In this document: piece after piece, positions 38,201 through 47,840 of the stretch
Position numbering within the stretch: the stretch's first letter is position 1
Layout: each line of letters opens with the position of its first letter
NCBI RefSeq assembly: GCF_017431965.1
Contig: NZ_JAFRKB010000027.1
Span: forward strand, 1-64,000
Direction of reading: 5' to 3'
DNA length: 64,000 nucleotides
Source: Methanobrevibacter sp.
GTDB lineage: Archaea > Methanobacteriota > Methanobacteria > Methanobacteriales > Methanobacteriaceae
Position numbers and translations under genes: made by a program
The notes under the pieces: model-generated
Seen by the model: the letters and a program-made list of their open reading frames with translations, nothing else
Databases searched by the model: none
What the model was told of the DNA's origin: nothing

Positions 38201-41200
38201 TCCGATTAAAGCGTGACTTAGATTGAACCTATTTTTGAAAAAGTTTAGAGTGCCATAAATATCATAGATTACTCCTCCATAATAGTTTGCGAAATTATCA
38301 CTATAATTGGAGTTATATGAATCTAAGATTGAATTTATATTACAGATGGCACCACCAAATTCAGCATCATTGCCATCAAAAATTGAATTGAAAATGCTTA
38401 ATTTACCTTTTGAATTATAAACAGCCCCGCCACCATCGGTTAAAGATAAAGAATTGTCAAAATTGCTTTCTTCAATAGAGATATATGAATTTAATGAAGC
38501 GATGCATCCTCCAAAACTGAAAGATACTGAACCGTTAAAATTAGATTGGTGCATATAAATATCACAATTTTCACAATAGATTGAACCGCCATAATAAGAA
38601 GTATAATCATCATACCTGCCTACATTGGAATCCCCAACACTGGAAATGGTAAATGGAGTAAATTGAGAATCATGGATATTTAAATTAGAGTTAACAGAAT
38701 ATATTGCACCACCTTTGTAAGTAGCGGAATAATACATAAACACAGTATTTGAAATGGAAATATCTGAATTTATAGCAGCAATAACCCCTCCGTTGAAAGC
38801 ATCATAGACCTCATCAAACCAACATCCGTCTAAAATTAAGGTAGATCTAACATTGTTTGGAGCATCACAAACAATCACTCCACCATAAGAGCTGTCAAAT
38901 AGGCCGGAACCTGATTCGATTTTTGGAAGATTTTTCAAATCAAATACATCATTACCTTCAAAATAGGAATCCTTTGCAAGTAATGTAGCATGATTGAGAA
39001 TATTTATATTATTCAATTGTAGGTTATTTAACTCCAGATATGAGTTTTCCTTGATTATAAAATCATACTGATTGGACACTCTAGAGTTAATAACAGCATC
39101 AGAAGTTTTACCTATTAATTTTGCTCCGTCAATTATACAGGTAGTGTTTAAATCATATGTTCCCTTTGCAAAGTAAGCAGTGACTCCAGGAGTGATCCTG
39201 CTAGGGTATAAATATTTGTATGGATTGTTTTCAGATCCGTCTCCGTCCTGTTGGGCGGATGCATCAAAGTAAATAATATTGTTATCATATAAAGAGTCTG
39301 GAATTATGGTATTGTATGTATCGTTTCCATGACCTCCTGCTTTATTGTCTTTGAAAATGCAGTTGGTTGCGGATTCGCCATACATTGCTCCACCGTTTTC
39401 TGTTGCTTCATTATCCTTGAAGTAACTATCTTTAGCTTTAACCTGGTATGTGGCACCACCATTTCTGGCAGTGTTATTTATAAACCTGCATTCATTTGCA
39501 GTATCATCAATACCATATATTGCACCGCCGAAATCAGCAAAGTTTTCAATGAAACTGCAATTTTCAGTGCTAATTCCATCATATATTGCTCCGCCATAAT
39601 CAGCATAGTTTTCAGTGAAACTACAATCAATAGAAGTACTGGCATATGATGCACCACCAAAAATTGCGTAATTTCCTGTGAAAATGCAATTTTTAGCTGA
39701 ACCCTCTTTCATTGCACCACCGTAATCCGCATAGTTTTCCGTGAAATTACAATTCACACAATTGACACCATAGACTGCACCTGCTTCCCATAATGCTGAG
39801 TTTCCAGTGAAATTACAATTCCTAATAGTGCCACTGATTACAGAATCTACAGCACCTCCAACGTTAGCAGAATTTTCAACGAAAGTACATTCAATGATAA
39901 AGTTCATAAAATTTGAAATTGCCCCACCTCTGTATGCTGAATTTCTTGTAAAAATACAATTACTAAAAGAACCATGAACTGCAGCACCACCACTATAACT
40001 CGCTGAATTTTCAGTGAAACTAGAATTCACAACAGAATTAGACTTGTAACTAGAGCCATACATAGCCCCACCAGAATAAGCAGAATTGTTAACAAAACTA
40101 CAATTTACAATAGAACTATAGTCATAACGGGAATGATAGATAGCACCACCTGAATCAATTGCAGAATTGTCAATGAAAATAGAATTCACAGCAATATAAC
40201 TAGACCTAGAACTGGAATCATATATAGCACCCCCATTCCTAGCAGAATTATTAATAAAAGTACAATTATTAGCGTGACCATATTTCATTGCACCACCACT
40301 CTCTGCAGAATTATTAATAAAACTAGAATTTACAGCAGAACCACCATAAACAGCACCCGCGGTACTTGCAGAATTATTAATAAAAACACAATTCAAAATA
40401 GAATTAATACTATCAATAGCACCACCCCACTCAGCAGAATTATTAATAAAAATACAATTCACAGCAGAATCACCATAATACATAGCACCACCATAACGAG
40501 CCGAATTATTAATGAAAGTACAATAAACAGCAGAATCGCCCTCAAAAGCACCACATACATTAGAAGCAGAATTATTAATGAAAGTACAATTAAAAGCAGA
40601 ATCACCACCTTCTACAGCACCCCCATTCATTGCAGAGTTATTAATAAAAATACAATTACTAGCAGAATCACCAAACATAGCACCACCCCACTCAGCAGAA
40701 TTATTAATGAAAGTACAGTTCACAGCATCACCACCATAATCCATAGCACCACCAGAATCACTTGCAGAATTATTAATAAAAATACAATTCACAACAGACC
40801 TAGATTTCTGCCAATACCCAGTGATAGCACCACCACTTCCTGCAGAATTATTAACAAAACTGCAATTCAAAACATTAAAGTCCTCATATGAACAAATTGC
40901 ACCACCATCGTATGCAGAATTACTGATGAAAATACAATTGATAACACTCACAAAATCATATACAGCACCACCATCAGTAGCAGAATTATTAATAAAAGTA
41001 CAATTCAAAGCAGATCCTCCATTAATTGCACCACCATATCGATTTTTACCATTCACAAAAACAATATCCATAAAAGCAACTTTATTATTAGCATTAAAAA
41101 TACCCGCAGTATTATCACCATCAATAGTAAAACCATTACCATGAATTGTCACAACACGGCTAATACGAATACCATATTTAAAACTATAATCTGTACTTAA

Positions 41201-44086
41201 ATCAAATGCATAATCATCATTCAAATAGACATCCTCATCATTATTGTCGTTTATTAGTTCATTTAAATCCCAGAACGATTTGATCAATTCATTATCAAAC
41301 CAAGTTACATTATATGTGTTTTTTCCATTAGGGATGTAATTCTTTTTAAATTTAGAATTAATGGATACTTTAGCACTATATATTGCCGCACCATAAGCAG
41401 TTGCATTATTATAATAAAATGTACAGTTAGTGGCTTTACCTTTACTCATTGCACCACCATTTTCTGCAGAATTATATTCAAATAAACAGTTAGCTACTAA
41501 AACCTCACAAACCGCACCACCCCCATTATTAGCGTGATTTTTTGTGAAATTGGAATTGACGGAAATGCCGCCGTACATTGCTCCACCATTTTCTGATGCA
41601 ACATTATCACTAAAAGTACAGCAATAAGTTCTGATCTGATATGTTGCTCCACCATTAGTAGCACTATTATTAATAAACACACAGTAATTTGCATCATCCC
41701 TATCATCATAGGCCGCTTCACTATACATCGCTCCACCAAGTGCAGCAGTATTATTAATAAAAGTACAATTTACAGCCGTGATATTAGAATCAGAACTAGA
41801 ATCATAATCATACATAGCACCACCATAATGTCCTGCAGAATTACCAACAAAACTACAATTAAAAGCAGAAGCACCATCCATAGCACCACCATCACGGTCT
41901 GCAGAATTACCAACAAAACTACAATTAAAAGCAGAACCGTCAACCATGGCGCCACCATTTCTTGCAGAATTACCAACAAAACTACAATTCACAGCAGAAA
42001 CACCAACAAGAGCACCACCATCATTAGCAGAATTATTAACAAAACTACAATTCACAGCAGAACCAGATTCATACATTGCACCACCACTCGCAGCAGAATT
42101 ATTAACAAAACTACAATTCACAACAGAACCACCATAAATGGCACCACCATAAAGCCTTGCAGAATTACTAACAAAACTACAATTCACAGCAGAACCACCA
42201 TAAATGGCACCAGCCCACCAGAAACCATAATTATTAACAAAACTACAATTTACAGCAGAACCACCATAAATTGCACCACCTTTCCTTGCAGTATTGCCCA
42301 TAAAACTACAATTCACAGCAATTGAACTAGAATTAGAAACACAAACCGCACCACCATCACTTTGAGCGTTCCCATTTACAAAAACAATATCTCTTAAAAT
42401 TACATTACCACTAGAAGCAAATAAAATACGGGCAGAATAGGCTCCATCAATTGTATGGCCATTACCATGGATAGTCATATCACGACTAATTACAATACCC
42501 TCTTTAAAACTAGAATCTGTAGTTACATCAAAAGCATAATCATAATTCAAATAGATATTTTTATCATCATTGTTGTTTATTAACTCATTTAAATCAGTGA
42601 ATGTTTTAATAGTATCAAACCAAGTTACATTATATGTGTCTTTTCCATGAGGGGCGTAATTATTTTTAAATTTGGAACTTGTAGATACTTTAGCATTATA
42701 TACTGCACCACCATAAGCTGTTGCATTATTATAATAAAATATACAACCAGTGGCTCTACCTTTACTCATCGCACCACCATTTTTCGCAGAATTACTAACA
42801 AAACTACAATTCACAGCAGAACCATCATACATAGCACCGCCATCATTAGCATGATTTTTTGTGAAATTAGAGTTAAAAGAAGCATGACCATAAACTGCTC
42901 CCCCATTTTCTAATGCAGTATTCTCATTAAAAGTACAGTAATTATTAGTGACCTGATATGTTGCTCCACCATTAGTAGCACTATTATTAATGAACACACA
43001 ATAATCTGCAGCAATCATATCACCAAACATAGCACCACCATTAAAATCTGCATGGTTATCTTGGAAAACACAATTAGAAGCAGACACACGGCATAATGCA
43101 CCACCATCATCTTTGGCAGAATTGCCCGTAAAACTACAATTCACAGCAATAGAACTATAATTATTATCAGAATCATAATCAAACAGAGCCCCACCATTTT
43201 TTGCAGAATTATTAATAAAAGTACAATTCACAACAGGACTAGAACTAGAAACACGCATAGCACCACCTGCCCAATCCGCATAATTATTAATAAAAGTACA
43301 ATTCACAGCAGAACCCTCATACATAGCACCGCCAGTATCGGCAGAATTATTAATAAAAGTACAATTCACAGCAGAACCCTCATACATAGCACCTCCCCAA
43401 TATTCAGCAGAATTACTAATAAAAGTACAATTCACAACATTAGCGCTTCCATCTTTTGAAGAAATAGCTCCCCCATCTCCTGCTGCATAATTATTAATAA
43501 AAGTACAATTCACAACATTAGAACTCTTACCTTCCGAATAAATAGCTCCTCCATTCTTGCTAGCATAATTATTAATAAAAGTACAATTCACAAAAGAACC
43601 ACCAAATACAGCACCGCCACCTCTATATGGAGAGTTACCATTCATAAAAACAATATTCCTAAAAACAACATTACTATCAGAAACACCATAATAAACCATA
43701 AAAATACTGGTAGCATTCGCTCCATCAATTGTATAACCATTACCATGAATAGTCACGGCACGATTAATGCCAATACTTCCTAAATCAGAATCAGTATCTG
43801 GATTATAAGTATAATTACAATTTAAATAAATATGAGTTTTAGTATTGCCATTAATAAGATTATTCAAGTCAGTGAATGTTTTTGGATTTGCATTTAAAAC
43901 ATCATCATCAATGATTGAAGTTAAATCATTATCAATTTCACTTGTTATATTACCATCTTGATTTTGGACACTAACAACATCACCCGTAACATTATCTGCA
44001 GCATTTACAGCAGAAACTGCAAGCAAACAAGTAAGAATAATTGTTAGCATTATTATCTTTTTATATCGCAAAATGTTTTCCCCCAT
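32204..44086 (-). CDS. Giant adhesin-like protein with embedded papain-like protease
   Basis: A secreted surface protein of 3960 residues. A signal peptide (about 1-29, ending AVSAVNA) is followed by three right-handed beta-helix blocks. Each opens with the same cap (FTDLNxLI...TIHGNGxTIDG) near residues 69, 494 and 935, with dozens of VNCTFINNSA/GGAMY coils of about 20 residues. A less regular region follows (about 1600-2100). Next comes a C1A peptidase with Gln2206, Cys2212, His2338 and Asn2367, then a lectin-like domain (about 2410-2555). A fourth beta-helix starts near 2659 and six Ig-like repeats run from about 3440 to the end. A TTG at 44071 (start MRYKKIIML, as in the other adhesins) is an alternative start. 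There is no C-terminal anchor helix. Confidence 0.92.
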   Translation of the reverse strand: MGENILRYKKIIMLTIILTCLLAVSAVNAADNVTGDVVSVQNQDGNITSEIDNDLTSIIDDDVLNANPKTFTDLNNLINGNTKTHIYLNCNYTYNPDTDSDLGSIGINRAVTIHGNGYTIDGANATSIFMVYYGVSDSNVVFRNIVFMNGNSPYRGGGAVFGGSFVNCTFINNYASKNGGAIYSEGKSSNVVNCTFINNYAAGDGGAISSKDGSANVVNCTFISNSAEYWGGAMYEGSAVNCTFINNSADTGGAMYEGSAVNCTFINNYADWAGGAMRVSSSSPVVNCTFINNSAKNGGALFDYDSDNNYSSIAVNCSFTGNSAKDDGGALCRVSASNCVFQDNHADFNGGAMFGDMIAADYCVFINNSATNGGATYQVTNNYCTFNENTALENGGAVYGHASFNSNFTKNHANDGGAMYDGSAVNCSFVSNSAKNGGAMSKGRATGCIFYYNNATAYGGAVYNAKVSTSSKFKNNYAPHGKDTYNVTWFDTIKTFTDLNELINNNDDKNIYLNYDYAFDVTTDSSFKEGIVISRDMTIHGNGHTIDGAYSARILFASSGNVILRDIVFVNGNAQSDGGAVCVSNSSSIAVNCSFMGNTARKGGAIYGGSAVNCSFVNNYGFWWAGAIYGGSAVNCSFVSNSARLYGGAIYGGSVVNCSFVNNSAASGGAMYESGSAVNCSFVNNSANDGGALVGVSAVNCSFVGNSARNGGAMVDGSAFNCSFVGNSADRDGGAMDGASAFNCSFVGNSAGHYGGAMYDYDSSSDSNITAVNCTFINNTAALGGAMYSEAAYDDRDDANYCVFINNSATNGGATYQIRTYCCTFSDNVASENGGAMYGGISVNSNFTKNHANNGGGAVCEVLVANCLFEYNSAENGGAMSKGKATNCTFYYNNATAYGAAIYSAKVSINSKFKKNYIPNGKNTYNVTWFDNELIKSFWDLNELINDNNDEDVYLNDDYAFDLSTDYSFKYGIRISRVVTIHGNGFTIDGDNTAGIFNANNKVAFMDIVFVNGKNRYGGAINGGSALNCTFINNSATDGGAVYDFVSVINCIFISNSAYDGGAICSYEDFNVLNCSFVNNSAGSGGAITGYWQKSRSVVNCIFINNSASDSGGAMDYGGDAVNCTFINNSAEWGGAMFGDSASNCIFINNSAMNGGAVEGGDSAFNCTFINNSASNVCGAFEGDSAVYCTFINNSARYGGAMYYGDSAVNCIFINNSAEWGGAIDSINSILNCVFINNSASTAGAVYGGSAVNSSFINNSAESGGAMKYGHANNCTFINNSARNGGAIYDSSSRSSYIAVNSIFIDNSAIDSGGAIYHSRYDYSSIVNCSFVNNSAYSGGAMYGSSYKSNSVVNSSFTENSASYSGGAAVHGSFSNCIFTRNSAYRGGAISNFMNFIIECTFVENSANVGGAVDSVISGTIRNCNFTGNSALWEAGAVYGVNCVNCNFTENYADYGGAMKEGSAKNCIFTGNYAIFGGASYASTSIDCSFTENYADYGGAIYDGISTENCSFIENFADFGGAIYGIDDTANECRFINNTARNGGATYQVKAKDSYFKDNEATENGGAMYGESATNCIFKDNKAGGHGNDTYNTIIPDSLYDNNIIYFDASAQQDGDGSENNPYKYLYPSRITPGVTAYFAKGTYDLNTTCIIDGAKLIGKTSDAVINSRVSNQYDFIIKENSYLELNNLQLNNINILNHATLLAKDSYFEGNDVFDLKNLPKIESGSGLFDSSYGGVIVCDAPNNVRSTLILDGCWFDEVYDAFNGGVIAAINSDISISNTVFMYYSATYKGGAIYSVNSNLNIHDSQFTPFTISSVGDSNVGRYDDYTSYYGGSIYCENCDIYMHQSNFNGSVSFSFGGCIASLNSYISIEESNFDNSLSLTDGGGAVYNSKGKLSIFNSIFDGNDAEFGGAICNINSILDSYNSNYSDNFANYYGGVIYDIYGTLNFFKNRFNLSHALIGGAIYTRITNNISLYSNDFGDSFAQEGAVIFFDGKKESLGSYFNSFGNNYHLFAEFKATLDDENYYLISNPLYYQLSSEENPKLYLPYPIFEVDDGLVSIVIYDNDDASNISSIATGNVIRNVSAKVSFSEEFDNPVLNLYLLEDFNSGVFFDRKDDTNVYSGSRESLFDGYNIIKTYSIDLSDNNLIESYAVDFSIKSDNLYEDNSFSPVTLINDSSSNSSDVRTLPAYYDSNDYGFVSSVKDQKNGGNCWAFAGLATLETCIKKATGVTYDFSEENAKNLMAAYSVYGIKIETNFGGYDSMMMSYLTSWLGPIDESTESYDDYSTISVLENPMFHIQNIKFLPARSDSSDNDLYKIAIMDYGAVSVIFKWGKDYHAVSLVGWDDDYVGYDSIGNKANGAWIFKNSFGEDWENNGFGYLSYNQKISEQIDPGMHAYTFVFSDANPYAKVYQYDFAGVSQFYHYPGSIYFKNTFVAEDDSLLSAFSTYFDTQTDYTVSVYVNDEFVFAQNGTSAAGYYTIRFNNFIQLNKDDKFSIAVHNHNAKGYSCIPLCYAEEITKKTFNDNVSFVSLDGETWYDLHDYVDSCHVACIKAFTQNINPKRIRISTNDVKTINTKNFNIKVSFDDFEDISSINYCLLKFIVDDKTYYAQIKNGVACLNLNLDDGIHTLSAQYKDNLYESNIVKLNFIVDATKESYSFNAIQDIVNSAPDKSVISLNHDYVYDEYVDDGDYGVRIDKQLTINGNGHVLDGLNKATALYISSNNVVLNDIVFVNTSSVNGGGIYIAGRNVTLNNCIFINSSATQSGGAIYSLFDINLNNCKFINDSANMGGGLYLMSTETSHIENSCFENNSADVHGAAIYMVGAGNVLVSSTNFTDNAANYNGGAVFSSVSSNYFTDCNFVDNCANSGGAVFSNARVNEFINCNFVNNSANESGGALNVHNKVNVHDSHFINNSVTGKESPDGSGLGGGAIISYNELNIYNSDFIDNHAVTSGGALYITKYLNVYGSNFINNSASKSGGAVYTTPLQMIKEDSSETEMAVTKFAESNYYDSTFMGNHAETGGAIYNPNLVENCTFMDNVASKYGGAIENDGIMDVYDSSFINNSAIYGGAIDNEGNISVYSSYFAKNSADKGGAGIYSGGECNVAESDFVDNSAIYGGAIYLQTDGVIENSSFADNSADSGGAIYSKSECVIANTSFDNNSANYGGAINNFGNLSVYSCDFTNNSADRSGAGIYSGGECYVAESDFADNSANWGGAIYLQTEGVIEDSSFINNSASSDGGAIYSKSECIVENSSFTDNSANWGGAIDNEGDMRIYSCDFTGNCADKSGGGIYSSESCYVVDSDFVDNSALSGAAIISFGNLSVNSCDFTSNCADNYGGGIYSGGECYVVLSDFADNSANYGGAIYMQNDGLIENSSFISNSAGSYGGAICYGYADWCYFQDNVAGLDGDDVYNTEILTLLSVSDFTSYYNSGDKLMVNLTNSKGIPIANVNASISVYKNDDLVGTYYCLSGDGWVVDLEDGEYVAVVNVNPAYLIDPAYSNILIAKLKTDIAAEDVIVGYGSDATLVATLTSEASGQPIKSANVKFTVDGQKYSVKTDSDGQAMLTISGLASGTYPVVVSYGGNSKYSSSSKTLNIVVNKIATGISVDYDNPAKELTATLINSETGQAIKSANVRFEIDGQKYSVKTDSDGQAKLNISDLDFGTYEVVVSYGGNSKYVSSSITENIVVSKIATGISVYYDNPAKELTATLINSETGQAIRSANVRFEVDGQKYSVKTDSAGQAKLTISNLALGAYPVTVSYDGNSKYNSSSITANIVVSKITTSISLYYDNSTKELVATLINSETGQAIKGANVVFNYNGVKTSIKTDKQGQARLLIGDADPNIQSASISYGGNSKYLKSTASIKIIEGKIATRLSNTYDNETQEAVATLINHETGQLIKGATVVFNINGVKTALKTDKLGQVRLSVADLDLVVNSISSSYGGNFKYCGTTANINIVKI

Positions 44087-44190
44087 GCAAAAAAGTTATA
44101 ATATGAAAAATATCTTTATTAATATTAGTATATATTAATTATGAAATAACCATAAAAACTAGACATTATTGATAAAATTATGGGAAAAAA

Positions 44191-44233
44191 TAAAAAAAAA
44201 GTTAAAAAGGAGAGAGTGAAATCCCCTTTTTTA
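44191..44233 (-). terminator. Terminator of the 789-residue adhesin gene
   Basis: On the minus strand, AAAAGGGGA with its AGGAG-CTTTTT partner forms a hairpin just after the stop, followed by a T-run. Same cassette as at the other adhesin ends. Confidence 0.6.
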
Positions 44234-46600
44234 GATTTTAACGAAATAAATTCTTGCAACAGACCCAGCGTATTTGCTATTTCCACCGTATGAACTGCTT
44301 ATATAGTACTCATCCGGATTTAAACCAGCAACTGAAAGTTTTACCTGACCAAGCTTATCAGTTTTTAAAGCAGTCTTTACGCCATTGAAATTGAATACAA
44401 CAGTTGCGCCTTTAATTGCCTGACCTGTTTCCCTATTAATTAAGGTAGCAACAACTTCCTGTGTTTCCTTGTAATAGAAATTGGAAATAACAGTTGAAAT
44501 TTTTTCAATTTGAAGCTTTATTGACCCGTATGAGCCTAAATATTTGCTGTTTCCACCGTATGAAAGACTTGCACTTTCAACAACAGGATCACCAATGTAT
44601 AATCTTGCCTGACCCTGCTTATCAGATGTCATGGCTGTTTTAACACCATTATAATTGAATACGATTGTAGCTCCTTTAATGCCTGCGCCTGTTTCACTGT
44701 TGATTAAAGTAGCAACCAACTCCTTAGTCGCCTTATCATAATATTGTGAAATGCTGGTCATCACTTTAGATATGGTAAAGCTTATTGTTTTAGTGGATGG
44801 ATTGTATTTGCTATTTCCATCATAGGAAACTGTTACGGCGTGAGCGCCTTGGGCTAAACTTGAAACTGAAACTTTAGCCTGGCCGTTAGCATCAGTCTTA
44901 ACGGTAGATTTCACACCATCAACCACAAACCTCACATTTGCATTCTTAATAACCTGACCGGTAACACCGTTAGTCAAAGTAGCAACCACTTCCCTAGCAC
45001 CATTATTGAAAACCGCTAAAAGGTTAGAGTTTGCTTTAACTGCAATGTCAATGCTTGCACTAGAAGAATCATACTTACTGTTACCTTTGAAAGTGGCAGT
45101 AACACGGTAAGTACCTGAATCCAAACTAGGAACAACCAATTTAGCCTGACCACTGGAATCAGTCTTAACCTTATAATTAACATTATTAATATTGAAAATA
45201 ACATATGCACCAGAAATTCCTTTACCAGAATCTGTCCTTGTTAATTTAGCAATTAAAGTACCATCATTATTCTGCAAAGTTATCTTAGTTTTTGGTTTAC
45301 CTATTATGGTAGTTCCATATGTATCATCTCCTTCTACACTAGCGGCATTATCCTTGAAAATACAACTATCAGCAGAACCATTGTACATTGCACCACCATA
45401 ACTTGCAGAATTACCAGTGAAATTACAATTCACAGCAGAACCACACCATATAGCTCCACCTTCATTTCCTGCTGAATTATTAACAAAAGTTGAACTGTAA
45501 ACATTTACGTTTCCAGCATTATTAATAGCACCACCATCACCACTATCAGCAGAATTACCTATAAAAGTAGAATTGTAAATGCTCACATCTCCATCATTAT
45601 CCATATCAATATCAATAGCACCGCCATCATCAACTTCAGCCCGATTACCTATAAAAGTAGAATTTACAAATAAACATTCAGTTTCTGAATAAACAGCACC
45701 GGCATCTTCAGCATTATTATCCTCAAAATTAGAATAATAAATTTCACTTACCCCATATGAATAAATAGCACCACCAGTTGAATAAGCCTCATTTCCAGTA
45801 AAATTAGAATTATAAACCTCCATGTGCCCATCATTATCGACAGCACCTGCAAATTCAGCCATATTTAAATCAAAACTTGAACCTACAATTAGCATTTCTC
45901 CCGCATTAAAAATAGCACCACCTGAATATCCTGCATAATTTAGAAGAAAATATGAACTATACACATCTAATTCACCACTAGATGCTATTGCTCCCCCATG
46001 AGAAGAGACATTTTCAATACCATACTCATATGCACTATTTTCTATAAAACTGCATGAATATACTATAAGAAAATTTGATGAATAAACTGCACCCCCATAA
46101 CGTACTGCAGTAGAATTTTCAAATGTACACTCTTCTAAATTCAAAAATCCATTATTATGAATAGTCCCACCATAAGACATAATAGCACTATAATTAACAT
46201 TGTTAACAAAATGTAATTCCTTAATAGTTACATCAGCATTTTCACCAATTTTGAAAGCACGTGCACCATTTGCATATATTGTGTGACCATTACCGTTAAT
46301 TGTCAAATCACTATTAATTTCAATACCATACTGGAGATTCTTATCGTTAGAAGTATAATAATAATCACGGTCTAAGTCAACAGTTGGACCACTTGAAGAA
46401 ATTATATTGTTTAAGTCAGTGAAAGTATTTCCACTTGCTTCTAAAATTACATCCTCCGTTTGTTCTAATTCATCATCTATCAATACATCATCAGCAATCA
46501 CTTCATCTGTAGTGTTTAAATCATTTGCACTAACTGTTGATAAAGTAGTGATTGTAAATATTAATAGAATTAAAACAAAAACATACCTTTTTTTAAACAT
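44231..46600 (-). CDS. Adhesin-like protein, beta-helix plus Ig-like repeats
   Basis: A secreted protein of 789 residues. A signal peptide (MFKKRYVFVLILLIFTITTL, cleavage near SAN) is followed by the cap TFTDLNNIIS near residue 60. A single beta-helix (about 60-430) is made of coils such as VYSSTFVNNSAGNEGGAIW. From about 440 onward four Ig-like repeats of about 90 residues carry the pattern VATLxNxxTGQxIKxAxVxF. The C-terminal 90 residues are almost identical to those of two neighbouring adhesin loci. It is probably bound to pseudomurein or held on the surface without a membrane anchor. Confidence 0.92.
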   Translation of the reverse strand: MFKKRYVFVLILLIFTITTLSTVSANDLNTTDEVIADDVLIDDELEQTEDVILEASGNTFTDLNNIISSSGPTVDLDRDYYYTSNDKNLQYGIEINSDLTINGNGHTIYANGARAFKIGENADVTIKELHFVNNVNYSAIMSYGGTIHNNGFLNLEECTFENSTAVRYGGAVYSSNFLIVYSCSFIENSAYEYGIENVSSHGGAIASSGELDVYSSYFLLNYAGYSGGAIFNAGEMLIVGSSFDLNMAEFAGAVDNDGHMEVYNSNFTGNEAYSTGGAIYSYGVSEIYYSNFEDNNAEDAGAVYSETECLFVNSTFIGNRAEVDDGGAIDIDMDNDGDVSIYNSTFIGNSADSGDGGAINNAGNVNVYSSTFVNNSAGNEGGAIWCGSAVNCNFTGNSASYGGAMYNGSADSCIFKDNAASVEGDDTYGTTIIGKPKTKITLQNNDGTLIAKLTRTDSGKGISGAYVIFNINNVNYKVKTDSSGQAKLVVPSLDSGTYRVTATFKGNSKYDSSSASIDIAVKANSNLLAVFNNGAREVVATLTNGVTGQVIKNANVRFVVDGVKSTVKTDANGQAKVSVSSLAQGAHAVTVSYDGNSKYNPSTKTISFTISKVMTSISQYYDKATKELVATLINSETGAGIKGATIVFNYNGVKTAMTSDKQGQARLYIGDPVVESASLSYGGNSKYLGSYGSIKLQIEKISTVISNFYYKETQEVVATLINRETGQAIKGATVVFNFNGVKTALKTDKLGQVKLSVAGLNPDEYYISSSYGGNSKYAGSVARIYFVKI

Positions 46601-46705
46601 GATTAATAATATTTAACTTATTCAATATAAATCTATTTAAACTAACCCAATTTTTGAAAAAAGATGTATCATTTAATAACAACGACCAAAAACGAATAGA
46701 AATAA

Positions 46706-46742
46706 AAAAAAGTTAAAGGAGAAAAAATATCCTCCTTTTTTA
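46706..46742 (-). terminator. Terminator of the broken adhesin locus
   Basis: On the minus strand, AAAGGAGGA pairs with TCTCCTTT-like sequence after the stop codon, then a T-run. The cassette is retained although the gene in front is broken. Confidence 0.6.
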
Positions 46743-47653
46743 GATTTTAACGAAATAAATTCTTGCAACTGATCCGGCGTATTTGCTGTTTCCACCGTAT
46801 GAACTGCTTATATAGTATTCATCCGGATTTAAACCAGCAACTGACATTTTGACCTGACCAAGCTTATCAGTTTTTAAAGCAGTTTTAACGCCATTGAAGT
46901 TGAATACAACAGTTGCTCCTTTAATTGCCTGACCTGTTTCCCTATTAATCAGGGTAGCCACTACTTCCTGTGTCTCTTTGTAATAGAAATTGGAAATGAC
47001 AGTTGAAATTTTTTCAATTTGAAGCTTTATTGAGCCGTATGAGCCTAAATATTTGCTGTTTCCTCCGTATGAAAGACTTGCGCTTTCAACAACAGGATCA
47101 CCAATGTATAACCTTGCCTGACCCTGCTTATCAGAAGTCATGGCTGACTTACCGCACCACCGTAGCCTAGAGCAGAATTGCTTATGAAAGTACAGTTTAT
47201 GGAAGTACATTTACCATCAATAGCACCACCGTTATCAACTGTTTTACCATTTATAAAAACAATATCCCTCACTATTACATCCGCATTGGTCGGCGAAAAG
47301 ATTCTTGCAGCATTGTTCCCATTTAAAGTATAACCGTTACCCCAAATTGTCACGACACGACTAATATTGATCCCTTCCTTAAAGTCAACATCAACATTTG
47401 GGTCAAATGTATAATTACAGTTCAAATAAACTTCGCTGCCACTATTGCCATTAATAAGATTATTCAAATCTTTAAAGGTATTTTGTGTTTCTTTTAAAAT
47501 TTCAGTGTCTGTGCTTTGATAAATTGCAATATGCCCTTCATCGGTTGCTAATTTATCAGTGAATTCAGTTGTTAAATCACTTGCACTTACTGAAGATATG
47601 GTTCCTATTATTAGAAGTAAAACTAATATTAAAAAAACCCTTTTATCAAACAT
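46740..47653 (-). pseudogene. Broken adhesin-like gene (internal deletion with frameshift)
   Basis: The first part (47653 down to 47138) codes a signal peptide (MFDKRVFLILVLLLIIGTISSVSASD), the cap TFKDLNNLINGNSG and the first coils, ending GYGGAVSQP and a stop. The second part (from about 47145 to 46740) continues in another frame as the last two Ig-like repeats, beginning SAMTSDKQGQ. Near the join, beta-helix coil sequence passes directly into Ig repeat sequence. A recombination that removed the middle left the halves out of frame. The second part matches the end of the 789-residue adhesin almost residue for residue. A secreted 171-residue fragment could still be made. Confidence 0.85.
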
Positions 47654-47840
47654 GAATTAATTTATATTTTTCGATATATTTAAATCAATACAATTTGTAG
47701 AACTTTTAATTAATAACTTTAATATATACTGAAAAGAATATACAAAAAACATCAATTTGAATTTTTTTTAAAACATCCCATATTTTTTTACATCTCAAGC
47801 AAAAACCAAAAAAAAGTATATTAATGGACATGCACAAATA

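Noticed and set aside
40274-42325. Long plus-strand open frames (for example 40274-40891 and 41828-42325) rich in Thr, Ile, Ser and Arg
   Set aside because: They are the antisense reading of the regular beta-helix repeats of the giant adhesin, with no ribosome site or promoter.
40000-43600. Regular repeats of about 60 bp that look at first like a CRISPR array
   Set aside because: They are degenerate and in frame with the adhesin coils of about 20 residues, with no constant repeat or unique spacers and no cas genes.
46740-47210. A separate gene starting MYFHKLYFHKQF
   Set aside because: The first residues are the out-of-frame reading of the broken adhesin; only the part from about 47145 on is adhesin sequence, so this is a pseudogene half.
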